The translations under genes were made by a program, and so were the position numbers. The notes below the pieces were generated by a model. It made no database searches. It saw nothing but the letters and a program-made list of their open reading frames with translations, and had not been told where the DNA came from. Of a stretch of DNA of 26,718 nt, positions 8,684 to 17,410 are shown piece after piece (the stretch's first letter is position 1; each line of letters opens with the position of its first letter). Source of the stretch: DATHSY01 sp046729855 (lineage in GTDB: Bacteria; Actinomycetota; UBA4738; HRBIN12). The stretch lies in NCBI GenBank assembly GCA_046729855.1, contig JBKPHM010000106.1:1-26718 (forward strand), given 5' to 3'.

Positions 8684-9097
8684 ATGCCAGTCACGAAGGA
8701 GGATCTTCCGGACACGATCAGGCGATCACCTGCGAAGGCGCAGCGGACGTACGCGAAGGCCTTGGACAACGCACACAAGCAGTACGACAGCGAGCAGCGG
8801 GCGCACCGAACCGCGATCGCCGCACTCAAGCACTCTTTCGAGAAGGTTGGCGACCACTGGGAGCCGAAGCGGCGACGCGGTCCGTCGGACGCCCAGGCGG
8901 CGCAGCGCGGCAAAGCCGCCAGGGCACGCCCGAGGAGGACGGCCGGCGGCGTCGACGTCCTGGGTCGGAGAAAGCAAGAGCTGATGGAGCGCGCCAGGAA
9001 GCTCGACATCCGCGGCCGTTCACGGATGACCAAGGAAGAGCTCGGGCGCGCGATCGCGGGACGGGAGCGATCCCGTTCGAGACGACGAACCAGCTGA
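8684..9097 (+). CDS. ChaB-domain protein with C-terminal Rho-N/SAP-like segment
   Basis: A very basic 137-residue protein. Residues 6-65 match the ChaB family pattern: DLPDTIRRSPAKAQRTYAKA, then AHRTAIAALKHSFEKVGDHW. After an Arg/Ala-rich linker the C-terminus reads VDVLGRRKQELMERARKLDI then RMTKEELGRAIAGRE, the helix-turn-helix spacing of Rho N-terminal/SAP-like nucleic-acid-binding modules. ChaB was named as a regulator of cation antiport in E. coli, but the function of such fusions is not known; the C-terminal module and high charge suggest nucleic-acid contact. The start is fixed by GAGGAGGTGA (8668-8677), a near-perfect Shine-Dalgarno 6 nt before ATG. A CBS-domain gene follows 34 bp downstream in the same direction and may be co-transcribed. 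Confidence 0.8.
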   Translation: MPVTKEDLPDTIRRSPAKAQRTYAKALDNAHKQYDSEQRAHRTAIAALKHSFEKVGDHWEPKRRRGPSDAQAAQRGKAARARPRRTAGGVDVLGRRKQELMERARKLDIRGRSRMTKEELGRAIAGRERSRSRRRTS

Positions 9098-9131
9098 CCG
9101 GCAAGGTGACCGTAAAGGAGGCTCGATCGGC

Positions 9132-9557
9132 ATGGCGAAGACGCAGAGCGTCGCGGAGATCATGACGTCTCGGCCGGTGACCCTCACGTCCGGGTCGACG
9201 GTGGCCGAGGCCGCGAAGGCGATGCGAGACTCGGACATCGGCGACGTCATCGTCCTGGAGGACGCGAAGGTGTGTGGGATCGTGACCGACCGCGACATCG
9301 TCGTTCGGGCGATCGCGGACGGCCGGGACCCGTCCACGACGGAGCTCCGAGACATCTGTACCGACGACGTGACGACGATCTCGCCCGACCGGCCCGCGGA
9401 TGAGGCGGTGCGCCTGATGCGGGAGAGGGCGATCCGTCGGCTGCCCGTCGTCGAGGGCGACCGTCCCGTCGGAGTGGTCTCCCTCGGAGACCTCGCGATC
9501 GAGCGGGACCCCAGCTCGGCCCTCGCCGACATCAGTGAGGCACCGCCCACCACCTGA
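9132..9557 (+). CDS. Tandem CBS-domain protein
   Basis: A 141-residue protein made of a CBS pair only. The first repeat runs VAEIMTSRPVTLTSGSTVAEAAKAMRDSDIGDVIVLEDAKVCGIVTDRDI and the second DICTDDVTTISPDRPADEAVRLMRERAIRRLPVVEGDRPVGVVSLGDL; the paired GIVTDRD and GVVSLGD ends are the usual nucleotide-contact loops. Such stand-alone CBS pairs bind adenine nucleotides or related ligands and report energy state, but the partner is not evident. A strong Shine-Dalgarno AAAGGAGG (9114-9121) precedes the ATG. It sits between the ChaB-like gene and a DinB-family gene; the latter seems to have its own promoter. Confidence 0.9.
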   Translation: MAKTQSVAEIMTSRPVTLTSGSTVAEAAKAMRDSDIGDVIVLEDAKVCGIVTDRDIVVRAIADGRDPSTTELRDICTDDVTTISPDRPADEAVRLMRERAIRRLPVVEGDRPVGVVSLGDLAIERDPSSALADISEAPPTT

Positions 9558-9581
9558 GGAACACCCGAGCCCAGGTGCCGG

Positions 9582-9587
9582 TACGAT
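9582..9587 (+). promoter_or_regulatory. -10 box of a probable leaderless transcript
   Basis: TACGAT ends 6 nt before the GTG start at 9594, and no Shine-Dalgarno is present. This spacing puts the expected transcription start on the start codon itself. No convincing -35 hexamer is visible. Confidence 0.5.
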
Positions 9588-9593
9588 GCAGGC

Positions 9594-10127
9594 GTGTCGG
9601 TCGCCACACCTTTTTTGCAACCGTTCTACGATGGGTGGGCGAACCACCAGCGGCTGCTGCTCGAGGCACTCCGTGACCTGACGCCCGAGCAGCTCGGCCT
9701 CCGGACCGCGCCGCACATGTGGACCGTCTGGCAGCTCGCTGCGCACCTCGCGGGGTCGCGCGCCCACTGGTTCCACGACGTCCTCGGCGAGGGCGATCAG
9801 ACCGTGCGCGACATGTTCCGCGTCGAGAGCACCACCGTTCCAAACCTTCCGCTCGAGGACGCCGGCTGGGAGGACGATGAGCGCAACCCGCGCGGCGCCG
9901 CCGACCTCGTCGACGGGCTAACCAAGTCGTGGGCGATCGTCGAGGACTGCCTCCGGCGTTGGACGCCGGGCGAGCTCGCCGCAGCGTTCTCGCGACAGCG
10001 CCGAACGCAGACGCAGACGGTGACACGGGGATGGGTGATCTGGCACGTCGTGGAGCATGACGTGCACCACGGCGGCGAGATCTCGCAGATCCTGGGTAGC
10101 CACCGCGTTCCCGCCGTCGACCTTTGA
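9594..10127 (+). CDS. DinB-family putative metal-dependent protein
   Basis: A 177-residue four-helix-bundle protein of the DinB/YfiT group. The metal-ligand histidines are in WQLAAHLAGSRAHW (first helix pair) and HVVEHDVHHGGEIS (last helix), the standard arrangement of one His early and an H-x3-H late. Actinobacterial members include mycothiol- or bacillithiol-dependent transferases and maleylpyruvate isomerases, but many are uncharacterised and no substrate can be read here. GTG at 9594 is the start; it lacks a Shine-Dalgarno and instead follows a TACGAT box by 6 nt. A second, shorter DinB-like gene follows 43 bp downstream. Confidence 0.82.
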   Translation: MSVATPFLQPFYDGWANHQRLLLEALRDLTPEQLGLRTAPHMWTVWQLAAHLAGSRAHWFHDVLGEGDQTVRDMFRVESTTVPNLPLEDAGWEDDERNPRGAADLVDGLTKSWAIVEDCLRRWTPGELAAAFSRQRRTQTQTVTRGWVIWHVVEHDVHHGGEISQILGSHRVPAVDL

Positions 10128-10157
10128 CGAGCCGCATCGCGAACCGCCCGACGGCGG

Positions 10158-10163
10158 TATCGT
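10158..10163 (+). promoter_or_regulatory. -10 box of a probable leaderless transcript
   Basis: TATCGT ends 7 nt before the ATG at 10171; there is no Shine-Dalgarno in between. It suggests that the second DinB-like gene is transcribed independently although the previous gene ends only 43 bp upstream. Confidence 0.5.
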
Positions 10164-10170
10164 TACGCAC

Positions 10171-10619
10171 ATGTCGAACGACCGACCGTATGTAGAGGCG
10201 AACGCGCGGGAGCTCGAGCGGCTCCGGGCGCTGGTCGAGCGCCTCGACGAGGAGCAGCTCCGGATAGCCGTCAACGAGTACTGGTCGGTCGCCGGCGTGC
10301 TCGGGCACATCGCGTTCTGGGACGCCCGCGTGCTTGCGCTGGCAGACAAGCTCGAGCGCGGCGCGCCATTCTTGCCGTCCGATACCGAGCCCGAGGACGT
10401 CGACTGGATCAACGACGCGTCCCGTCCGTTGATCCACGCGATCCCGCCGCTCGAGGTCTCTCGGCTCGCGCTTCGCATCGCCGAGGAGACGGACGCCCGG
10501 GTCGCGCGGCTCCCCGTCGATCGCCTCTGGCCCCGCGACCCGGACAGCCCGATCTATTCGGTTCGCGCGTCGCACCGGGGCGAGCACCTCGACGACGTCG
10601 ACGCGGCGCTCCGAGAGCG

Positions 10620-10623
<4 letters not shown>
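10171..10623 (+). CDS. Second DinB-like protein
   Basis: A 150-residue protein with the DinB helical pattern: LVERLDEEQLRIAVNEYWSVAGVLGHIAFWDARV carries the first conserved His, and the C-terminal SVRASHRGEHLDDVDAAL carries the late His pair, with spacing as in the family. It is related to but clearly diverged from its neighbour at 9594-10127, so an old tandem duplication is possible. I chose ATG 10171 because a TATCGT -10 box lies 7 nt upstream; an in-frame upstream start (10057) would overlap the previous gene. The stop TAG overlaps the convergent ABC ATPase stop codon (TTAG, 10620-10623). Confidence 0.75.
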
Positions 10624-11708
<1,085 letters not shown>

Positions 11709-11711
11709 GCT

Positions 11712-12542
11712 TCAGCCCTTCACCGCGCCCGTCAGCATGCCGCGCATGAACTCACGTTGGAAGGCGACGAATACGACCACGATTGGCAGCGCCACGATGA
11801 TCGCGCCTGCCGAGACGAGCGCGATGTCGGTCGTGAACCTTCCGGAGAAGCTCGCGAGCCCGGCCGGCGCCGTCGGGTGGTTGATCGTGAACACGAGCGC
11901 CAGGAAGAACTCGTTCCAGCTGTCGGCGAAGGTGAGGACAGTGAGCGTCAGGATGGCCGGCTTCGCGAAGGGCACCATGATGCCCCAGAGCGCCGACCAG
12001 CTCGAGGCGCCGTCGATCCGAGCCGCCTCGAGCAGCGAGGACGGCGCGGCGAGGAACGCGGCCCGCATCCAGAAGATCCCGAACGCGACCTCGCCCGACA
12101 CCTCGAGGATGATCAGAGCCCAGTACGTGTCAATCAGGCCGAGCGCCTGCACGTCGTAGTAGAGCGGCACGATGGTGGCCTCGGTCGGGATGATCAGCCC
12201 GAGGATGAAGAGATAGAAGATCGTCTTCGAGCCGCGGAACCGCATCGTCGCGAACGCGTACCCCCCGAGGATCGACAGCAGGACCGATGCCGGGACCATG
12301 ACGGCGGCGACGATAGAGCTCGTCGTGAAGTACCCCGAGAACCTGCCCTGGTTCCACGCGGTCACGTAGTTGCGCCACTCGAAGCTGGGAGGCAGGCCGA
12401 AGCCCGATGGCGACACGCCCTGGCCCGACGGGTAGAAGCTCGCGAACAGGATGCCGACGAGTGGGTAGACGGCGACCCCGACGCACACCGTCAAGAGCAA
12501 GTAGTTCACCGCGACCTGCGTCCGCGACGCCGTCGGCGTCAC
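11712..12542 (-). CDS. Carbohydrate ABC transporter permease, MalG/UgpE type
   Basis: A 276-residue inner-membrane permease with about six transmembrane segments, starting with VNYLLLTVCVGVAVYPLVGI. The cytoplasmic EAA loop that docks on the ATPase reads EAARIDGASSWSALWGIMVP, and the family ending (FQREFMRGMLTGAVKG) is intact. Its GTG start at 12542 overlaps the stop of the upstream permease by four bases (GTGA), a sign of translational coupling. Operon order is binding protein, MalF-type permease, this gene, ATPase. Confidence 0.93.
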   Translation of the reverse strand: MTPTASRTQVAVNYLLLTVCVGVAVYPLVGILFASFYPSGQGVSPSGFGLPPSFEWRNYVTAWNQGRFSGYFTTSSIVAAVMVPASVLLSILGGYAFATMRFRGSKTIFYLFILGLIIPTEATIVPLYYDVQALGLIDTYWALIILEVSGEVAFGIFWMRAAFLAAPSSLLEAARIDGASSWSALWGIMVPFAKPAILTLTVLTFADSWNEFFLALVFTINHPTAPAGLASFSGRFTTDIALVSAGAIIVALPIVVVFVAFQREFMRGMLTGAVKG

Positions 12543-13495
12543 GTCCGGGGCCTCCCCTCCATGAGGCGGTTGATCGCGAACGTCACGGCGAAGACGATCA
12601 CCATCAAGACCAGCCCGAGCGCGGCGGCCGAGCCCACCTCGCCGGTGCGGAACATGCGCCGCCAGATCAGGTAGGCCGGAACCGAGGTCGCGGTGCCGGG
12701 GCCGCCACCCGTCAGAACGTAGATCTCATCGAACGTCCCGAGCGTCCCGATGACCGACAGGACGAGCACGACCTGGAGCTCGTACCGCAACCCGGGCAGC
12801 GTCACCGCGAAGAACTCGTGCACCGCGTTCGCCCCGTCGACCCGGGCGGCCTCGTACAGGCTCGCCGGGATCTTCATCACCCCGGCGAGGAACAAGATCA
12901 GGCAGAACCCGAACTGCCCCCACATCCCGAACACGCCGACGGCGGGCAGCGCCGTCTCGAAGTCGCCGAGCCAGCCGGCGGACGGTACGAGGCCCCCGAG
13001 CCCCACCGCCCTCAGCGCCGACGCCAGCGGTCCGTCGACGTCGTAGACCCAGATCCACGCGACGGACGTAACGACATCCGTGATAACGAGTGGGAGGAAC
13101 AACAGCACGCGGAAGAACGTCAGGCCACGGATCCGCATGCGCGACAGCAGGGCGGCGAGGAACAGCCCGATCGCGATCGGCAGGAACGAATAGAAGACCA
13201 TGAGCTGCAGGACGTGGACGTATCCCTCCCTGATCCCGGGATCGGTGAAGAACTCCGCGTAGTTGCCCAGACCGACCCAGGTCCCGGGCGTGATCCCGTC
13301 CCACCGGTAGAAGGACAGGTTGATCCCCTGCGCCAGTGGCACCAGGTTGAAGGCGGCGTACACGACAAACGCCGGCGCGACATACAAGTAGCCGATCCGC
13401 CGTGCCTCGCCTGGGAGCGGCTCGGGCCTGCGCGAGGATCTGCGCCGACTTCCGAGGGCGACCGCTCTTGAGGCGACCGCCGGCTCCGCCTGCAT
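12539..13495 (-). CDS. Carbohydrate ABC transporter permease, MalF/UgpA type
   Basis: A 318-residue permease with an arginine-rich N-terminus and about six membrane segments (first: IGYLYVAPAFVVYAAFNLVP). The EAA motif is YEAARVDGANAVHEFFAVTLP, and the segment VIGTLGTFDEIYVLTGGGPG is typical of the CUT1 family just after it. It forms the heterodimeric channel with the MalG-type partner. The ATG at 13495 shares one base with the stop codon of the binding-protein gene (TGATG), so translation is coupled. Confidence 0.93.
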   Translation of the reverse strand: MQAEPAVASRAVALGSRRRSSRRPEPLPGEARRIGYLYVAPAFVVYAAFNLVPLAQGINLSFYRWDGITPGTWVGLGNYAEFFTDPGIREGYVHVLQLMVFYSFLPIAIGLFLAALLSRMRIRGLTFFRVLLFLPLVITDVVTSVAWIWVYDVDGPLASALRAVGLGGLVPSAGWLGDFETALPAVGVFGMWGQFGFCLILFLAGVMKIPASLYEAARVDGANAVHEFFAVTLPGLRYELQVVLVLSVIGTLGTFDEIYVLTGGGPGTATSVPAYLIWRRMFRTGEVGSAAALGLVLMVIVFAVTFAINRLMEGRPRT

Positions 13496-14910
13496 CAGCC
13501 CCGCGAGCGCTGGAACTCGGAGTAGTCCGCGTCGATCTCGCTGACGAACCGTTGCGGCGTGATCCGGAACGCCATCAGCTCCTGGATCGCCGCAGTGGTC
13601 GTGTCGTAGAAGGTCGGCGTCGCCCAGTCAAGGTACGGGACCATCGCGTTGGCCTCGCTGACGCTCGCCGCGGCGTTGACGACGTCCGCGAGCACGGTGC
13701 CCTCCTCCACGGGAGTCTCCGCGCCGATGCTCAGCGGGATCTGCCCAGTCGGTAGGAGGAGGTCGGCCGCGTGGTCGGAGGTCATCCAATCGATGTACGC
13801 GGCCGCCGCGTCCGGGTGCTCGGTCCCCGCCGAGATCGACAGAGGGAACCCCGCCCCTCCCGTCGAGACCGGCGGGTCTCCCGCCTCGATCGGCGGCATG
13901 ACGAAGAACCCGAAGTCCGTGCTGTCGGCCCCGAGGCTCTCGACGATCCAGTTCCCCGTGATCATGAAGAGCCCCTCGCCGTTCGCGAAGTCGGCGACCG
14001 CGCTGTCGTAGCCGGCGCCGCCGAAGCCTGGCGTGAAGAGGCCCTTCTCCGCCCACTCCTGCAACGTCGTGGCGGCCTGCGCGTTCTCGGGTGTGTTGAA
14101 GGAGAGGTCGTCTCCCTGTAGCCCGAAGATGAAATCGGCGAGGTAGTCCACCGTCGCCACCTTGTCCTGGATCACCACGTACTCGTGGATCCCCGGAAAC
14201 GCGTCGTTGTTCGCAAACTGGATCGGCACCTCGCCGGCCTGTTTGGCGACCTCGAGCGCCGCCTCGAACTCCGCGAACGTTGTCGGCAGCGTCAGCCCGA
14301 GGTCGTCGAGCATCCGGGCGTTGTAGTAGACGCCGATGATCTCGCCGAACGTGGTGTACCCGAAGAGGCTGCCGGTCCCGAACTGCGTCCCGTCGGGCGA
14401 CCAGCGACTGACCGCCAGGACGTTCTCCGAGACCCGGTCCTCCCAGCCGTACGCATCCGCGTAGTTGTCGAGCGGCAACAGCAGACCGGCCTTCACGAGC
14501 TGTCCCATATCCGGCCAGCCCTGGTTGACCTCCACAACGTCCGGCCCCTTGGGTCCCGCGATCGCCAGCCGGAGCAGCGACTTCAGCTCTCCGAAGTCGC
14601 GGTTCACCCGTTCGATCGTGACGGTCGGGTACTTGGCCTCGAACTCCGCGTTGAGTCGGTCCCAGACGCGGCTGACCTGACAGCACTCCTGGTCCCAGAC
14701 CTTCAGCGTGAAGGGCTCGGTCTCGGTCACGCCGGTGCTGGCGGGTGGAGGTGGTGGCGATGCCCGCTCGGCGGAGCCGCCGGGCGTGCACGCCATCAAG
14801 AGTACGGCGGCGTAGGTCGACGCGGCCAGGACGAGCCGTCCGTGCCGATCGCTGCGCCCGATCCTCACCTGGCCGACTGTAGGCGGCGCGATGGACCGAG
14901 TCAATACCAT
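13495..14910 (-). CDS. Sugar-binding lipoprotein of a CUT1 ABC importer
   Basis: A 471-residue extracellular solute-binding protein (family 1). A basic N-terminus is followed by a hydrophobic stretch and a lipobox LLMAC with the lipidated Cys at about residue 41, then a Ser/Pro linker, and the mature domain beginning FTLKVWDQECCQVSRVWDRL. Family features include GPDVVEVNQGWPDMGQLVKAG, the ligand-lobe strand FGYTTFGEIIGVYYNARML and the C-terminal ITPQRFVSEIDADYSEFQRSRG. The ATG at 14910 has GGAAAGGA upstream, with a slightly long gap; an in-frame start further upstream (15102) would run into the divergent regulator gene. It should capture the oligosaccharide outside the membrane; the ligand is inferred from the neighbouring amino-sugar genes, not from the protein. 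Confidence 0.9.
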   Translation of the reverse strand: MVLTRSIAPPTVGQVRIGRSDRHGRLVLAASTYAAVLLMACTPGGSAERASPPPPPASTGVTETEPFTLKVWDQECCQVSRVWDRLNAEFEAKYPTVTIERVNRDFGELKSLLRLAIAGPKGPDVVEVNQGWPDMGQLVKAGLLLPLDNYADAYGWEDRVSENVLAVSRWSPDGTQFGTGSLFGYTTFGEIIGVYYNARMLDDLGLTLPTTFAEFEAALEVAKQAGEVPIQFANNDAFPGIHEYVVIQDKVATVDYLADFIFGLQGDDLSFNTPENAQAATTLQEWAEKGLFTPGFGGAGYDSAVADFANGEGLFMITGNWIVESLGADSTDFGFFVMPPIEAGDPPVSTGGAGFPLSISAGTEHPDAAAAYIDWMTSDHAADLLLPTGQIPLSIGAETPVEEGTVLADVVNAAASVSEANAMVPYLDWATPTFYDTTTAAIQELMAFRITPQRFVSEIDADYSEFQRSRG

Positions 14911-14958
14911 GGTCGTGAACGGTTCCTTTCCAGACGACATCGGTCTATCATCTGGGCG
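14911..14958. promoter_or_regulatory. Divergent promoter/operator of the sugar locus
   Basis: This 48-bp spacer must hold promoters for the importer operon and the GntR regulator. For the regulator, TATCAT (14946-14951) lies 7 nt before its ATG. AGAC (14931-14934) and GTCT (14943-14946) form a small inverted repeat with 8 nt between; GGTCTA (14942-14947) equals one half of the DasR-type palindrome TGGTCTAGACCA and overlaps that -10 box, but the other half is not conserved. Autoregulation is plausible; the operator call is weak. Confidence 0.35.
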
Positions 14959-15705
14959 ATGTCGCACGCGGAGGACGGACCCCTCCTCGAGAAGCTCCAG
15001 CTGCGCTACCTCAGGGTCCAGCGGGCACTCGCCGAGGAGATCCATCGAAGCGGCAACGCGCCCGGATCCCTCCTCCCGCCAGAGCGCGCGCTCGCGGAAC
15101 ACTTTGGCGTCAGTCGCGTGACCCTTCGCCGTGCTCTGGCAGAGCTCGAGCGCGAGGGCGTGGTCGGGCGCAGCGGCTCGCGGTGGATGATCGCGGGAGC
15201 GCCCATCGGCGAGCCACCGAACGCGCTCATGAGCTTCTCGGAGATGGCGGCGACCCGTGGCCTGCGGGCGACGGCGACCGTCCTGTGGGCGGGGATCCGA
15301 TCCGCGAGCCTGGACGAGGCGGACGCGCTCGGTCTCGCCCCTGGGGCCGCCCTTTTCGAGTGCGAGCGCCTGCGGGCGATGGATGAGGTGCCGATCCTGG
15401 TCGACCGCAGCTGCCTGCCGGCCTCGCTCGTCCCCGGGATCGATGCGGCCGACCTCTCGAACGGTTCGCTGTACGCGCTGCTCGAACGCCGGTACGGCGT
15501 GCGGCCGTCGCGCGCTCGGTTCACCGTCGAGGCAGTGGCCGCCGACGACCGGCTCGCGGGGCTGCTCGAGCTTCGGCCGGGCGAGCCCCTGCTCCGGTGC
15601 CGGCAGCAGACCGACGACCAGATGGGTCGTTCGATCGAGCTGTGCGAGATGGCCTATCGTGGCGACCGGTACCGCTTCCGAGCGACCTTGGTCCGCGGCG
15701 GCTGA
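14959..15705 (+). CDS. GntR/HutC-family regulator with UTRA effector domain (DasR/NagR-like)
   Basis: A 248-residue transcription factor. Residues about 38-72 are the winged helix-turn-helix (SLLPPERALAEHFGVSRVTLRRALAELEREGVV), and residues about 95-245 are a UTRA domain, beginning near FSEMAATRGLRATATV and ending YRGDRYRFRATLVR. UTRA domains of DasR and NagR bind phosphorylated amino sugars, and its place between an amino-sugar catabolic operon and an ABC importer fits that role. ATG 14959 follows TATCAT by 7 nt without a Shine-Dalgarno, so the mRNA is probably leaderless. The NagB-type gene follows within 6 bp, so the regulator is likely co-transcribed with the enzymes. Confidence 0.9.
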   Translation: MSHAEDGPLLEKLQLRYLRVQRALAEEIHRSGNAPGSLLPPERALAEHFGVSRVTLRRALAELEREGVVGRSGSRWMIAGAPIGEPPNALMSFSEMAATRGLRATATVLWAGIRSASLDEADALGLAPGAALFECERLRAMDEVPILVDRSCLPASLVPGIDAADLSNGSLYALLERRYGVRPSRARFTVEAVAADDRLAGLLELRPGEPLLRCRQQTDDQMGRSIELCEMAYRGDRYRFRATLVRGG

Positions 15706-15710
15706 TCCGG

Positions 15711-16442
15711 TTGCCCCGCATCCGTCCTGTTGTCGTCACGGATCCAGATGCCCTCACGCGCGCCGCCGCCGACATCGTGAGCCAGATCATCGCGGACGCG
15801 CCGGAGTCCTCCGTCGTAGCGGCCACGGGCCGGACGCCCATGGGGCTGTACGCGGAGCTGTCGGCCCGTCGCGCCGCGGGGCTCTCGACGCAGGGGATCA
15901 CGGCGATCCAGCTCGACGAGTACGTGGGCCTGCCTCCCGACGATCGCCGCTCCCTGCTCGGTTGGATGCGTCGAAGCTTCGTGGAGCCGCTCGGCATCCC
16001 GGAGGCGCGGATCGTTCGGCTTCCGGTGGACGGCGACCTGGAGGCGGCGTGCGCCCGGTTCGACGAGGCGCTCGACGCACGAGGGGGGATCGACCTCGCC
16101 ATCCTGGGGGTCGGGATGAACGGACACCTCGGGTTCAACGAGCCGCCCTCGGATGCAGATGCCCCGACGCGCGTCGTACGGCTCTCGCGGCGGACGATCG
16201 AGGCGAACGCCCAGTACTGGGGCGGTGTCGCAGATGTGCCCGCGCTCGCGGTGACGATCGGTCTTCGCCAGCTCCTGGGCGCGCGTTCGACCCTCCTCCT
16301 GGCGTCGGGGACGGGCAAACGGGGGATCGTCCACGAGACCCTCGAAGGACCGGTCCGGCCGGAGGTCCCCGCGTCGTTCCTCCGGGTCGCAACCGGCGAC
16401 GTGCACGTGGTGGTAGACCGGGCCGCGTGGGGCGAGCGATGA
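15711..16442 (+). CDS. nagB: Glucosamine-6-phosphate deaminase
   Basis: A 243-residue enzyme converting glucosamine-6-phosphate to fructose-6-phosphate and ammonia. The sugar-phosphate loop VAATGRTPMGLY, the catalytic Asp69 in LDEYVGL, and GVGMNGHLGFNEP with His139 are all present. Asn at the place of E. coli Asp141 is the normal Gram-positive form of this motif. The start is a problem: the only suitable codon near the family N-terminus is TTG at 15711, 5 nt after the regulator stop, with no clear Shine-Dalgarno; Asp69 then aligns with Asp72 of E. coli, which supports it. The upstream open frame (to 15597) overlaps the regulator and is unlikely. The stop overlaps the next start (ATGA). Confidence 0.88.
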   Translation: MPRIRPVVVTDPDALTRAAADIVSQIIADAPESSVVAATGRTPMGLYAELSARRAAGLSTQGITAIQLDEYVGLPPDDRRSLLGWMRRSFVEPLGIPEARIVRLPVDGDLEAACARFDEALDARGGIDLAILGVGMNGHLGFNEPPSDADAPTRVVRLSRRTIEANAQYWGGVADVPALAVTIGLRQLLGARSTLLLASGTGKRGIVHETLEGPVRPEVPASFLRVATGDVHVVVDRAAWGER

Positions 16443-17410
16443 GGGTGTTCGACCTGGTCGTGTTCGGACGGCCCTCGGTGGACGTGATGTTCTCGGGGCT
16501 CTCCGAGTGGCCGGCGCTCGACAAGGACATCGAAGCCGAAGGGCTCGGAGTGTGCGCGGGGACCGCCTTCAACACCCCAGCCGCCGCCAACCGCATCGGG
16601 CTGCGCGTGGCCTACGTCGCGACGATCGGCAACGACGTCTGGAGCCGAATCATCCAGGATGAGTTCGCTGCCGAGGGATTGCCGACGGACTACCTCGAGA
16701 TCGAGGAGCGGCCGCTCCCCGGCGTCTCGGTCGGGCTCAACCACGACGGCGATCGCGGCTTCGTGACGTACTGGGGCTCCGACGAATCGTACGGCGCCCG
16801 GCTCCGAGCGCGGGCGGCCGACGTCGTGACGACGATCGACGCCCGACACCTGCACCTGTACGCGGACGAGGCCCCGGAGCTCGAGACGATCGCTCGACGG
16901 CGCGGGATGACCGTCTCGCTGGACGCGTGGGGCGGCGCGGGCTGGTCACCTTCGCGACGGCTCGCCGAGGTCCTCGCGGACGCCGACGTGCTCCTCGCGA
17001 ACGAGACCGAGGCGGCGGCGATGACGGGCGAGACGGACACGGAGCGTGCCGTCGAGCGGCTCGCGGAACATTGTGGATGCGTCGCAATCAAGCGCGGGGC
17101 CGCAGGCGCGATCGGCTTTGCCCGCGGACGCGTGGCCGCCGTCCTGGCCGACCCCGTGCCGCTCGTCGATGCGACCGGCGCCGGCGACAGCTTCAACGCA
17201 GGCTTCCTCGCCGGATGGTTGGGCGGCCTGGCGCTCGAGGACTCGCTCGCGCTCGGCGTGATCTGCGGTAGCCGGACGGTGGGCGATTACGGTGGGTATC
17301 GTGGCTGCCCGCGGGGCGACGAGCTCCGCGAGGTCGCTGCCGCGCACGGCATCTCGTTGCCGGAGCGGTGGCCGGGGGGATCGATCGTTCCCGGAGCACC
17401 ACTGACGTGA
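16439..17410 (+). CDS. PfkB-family sugar kinase
   Basis: A 323-residue ribokinase-fold kinase. It has the N-terminal sugar-binding strand (VVFGRPSVDVMF), the glycine-containing segment CAGTAFNTPAAANRIGLRVAYVATIGND, and the PfkB signature DATGAGDSFNAGFLAG with the catalytic base Asp250. The substrate cannot be read from the motifs; from its position between a glucosamine-6-phosphate deaminase and a GH4 phospho-glycosidase it may phosphorylate an imported amino sugar or disaccharide. Its ATG overlaps the nagB stop by four bases and its own stop overlaps the next GTG, so the three genes are translationally coupled. Confidence 0.9.
   Translation: MRVFDLVVFGRPSVDVMFSGLSEWPALDKDIEAEGLGVCAGTAFNTPAAANRIGLRVAYVATIGNDVWSRIIQDEFAAEGLPTDYLEIEERPLPGVSVGLNHDGDRGFVTYWGSDESYGARLRARAADVVTTIDARHLHLYADEAPELETIARRRGMTVSLDAWGGAGWSPSRRLAEVLADADVLLANETEAAAMTGETDTERAVERLAEHCGCVAIKRGAAGAIGFARGRVAAVLADPVPLVDATGAGDSFNAGFLAGWLGGLALEDSLALGVICGSRTVGDYGGYRGCPRGDELREVAAAHGISLPERWPGGSIVPGAPLT

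Noticed and set aside
14931..14947. Full DasR-type operator in the importer/regulator spacer
   Set aside because: Only the GGTCTA half matches; the second half is not conserved, so it is mentioned only as a weak half-site.
15257..16438. Long N-terminal extension of the PfkB kinase frame through nagB
   Set aside because: The extension overlaps the regulator and nagB entirely and is Arg/Gly-rich; the kinase fold begins exactly at ATG 16439.
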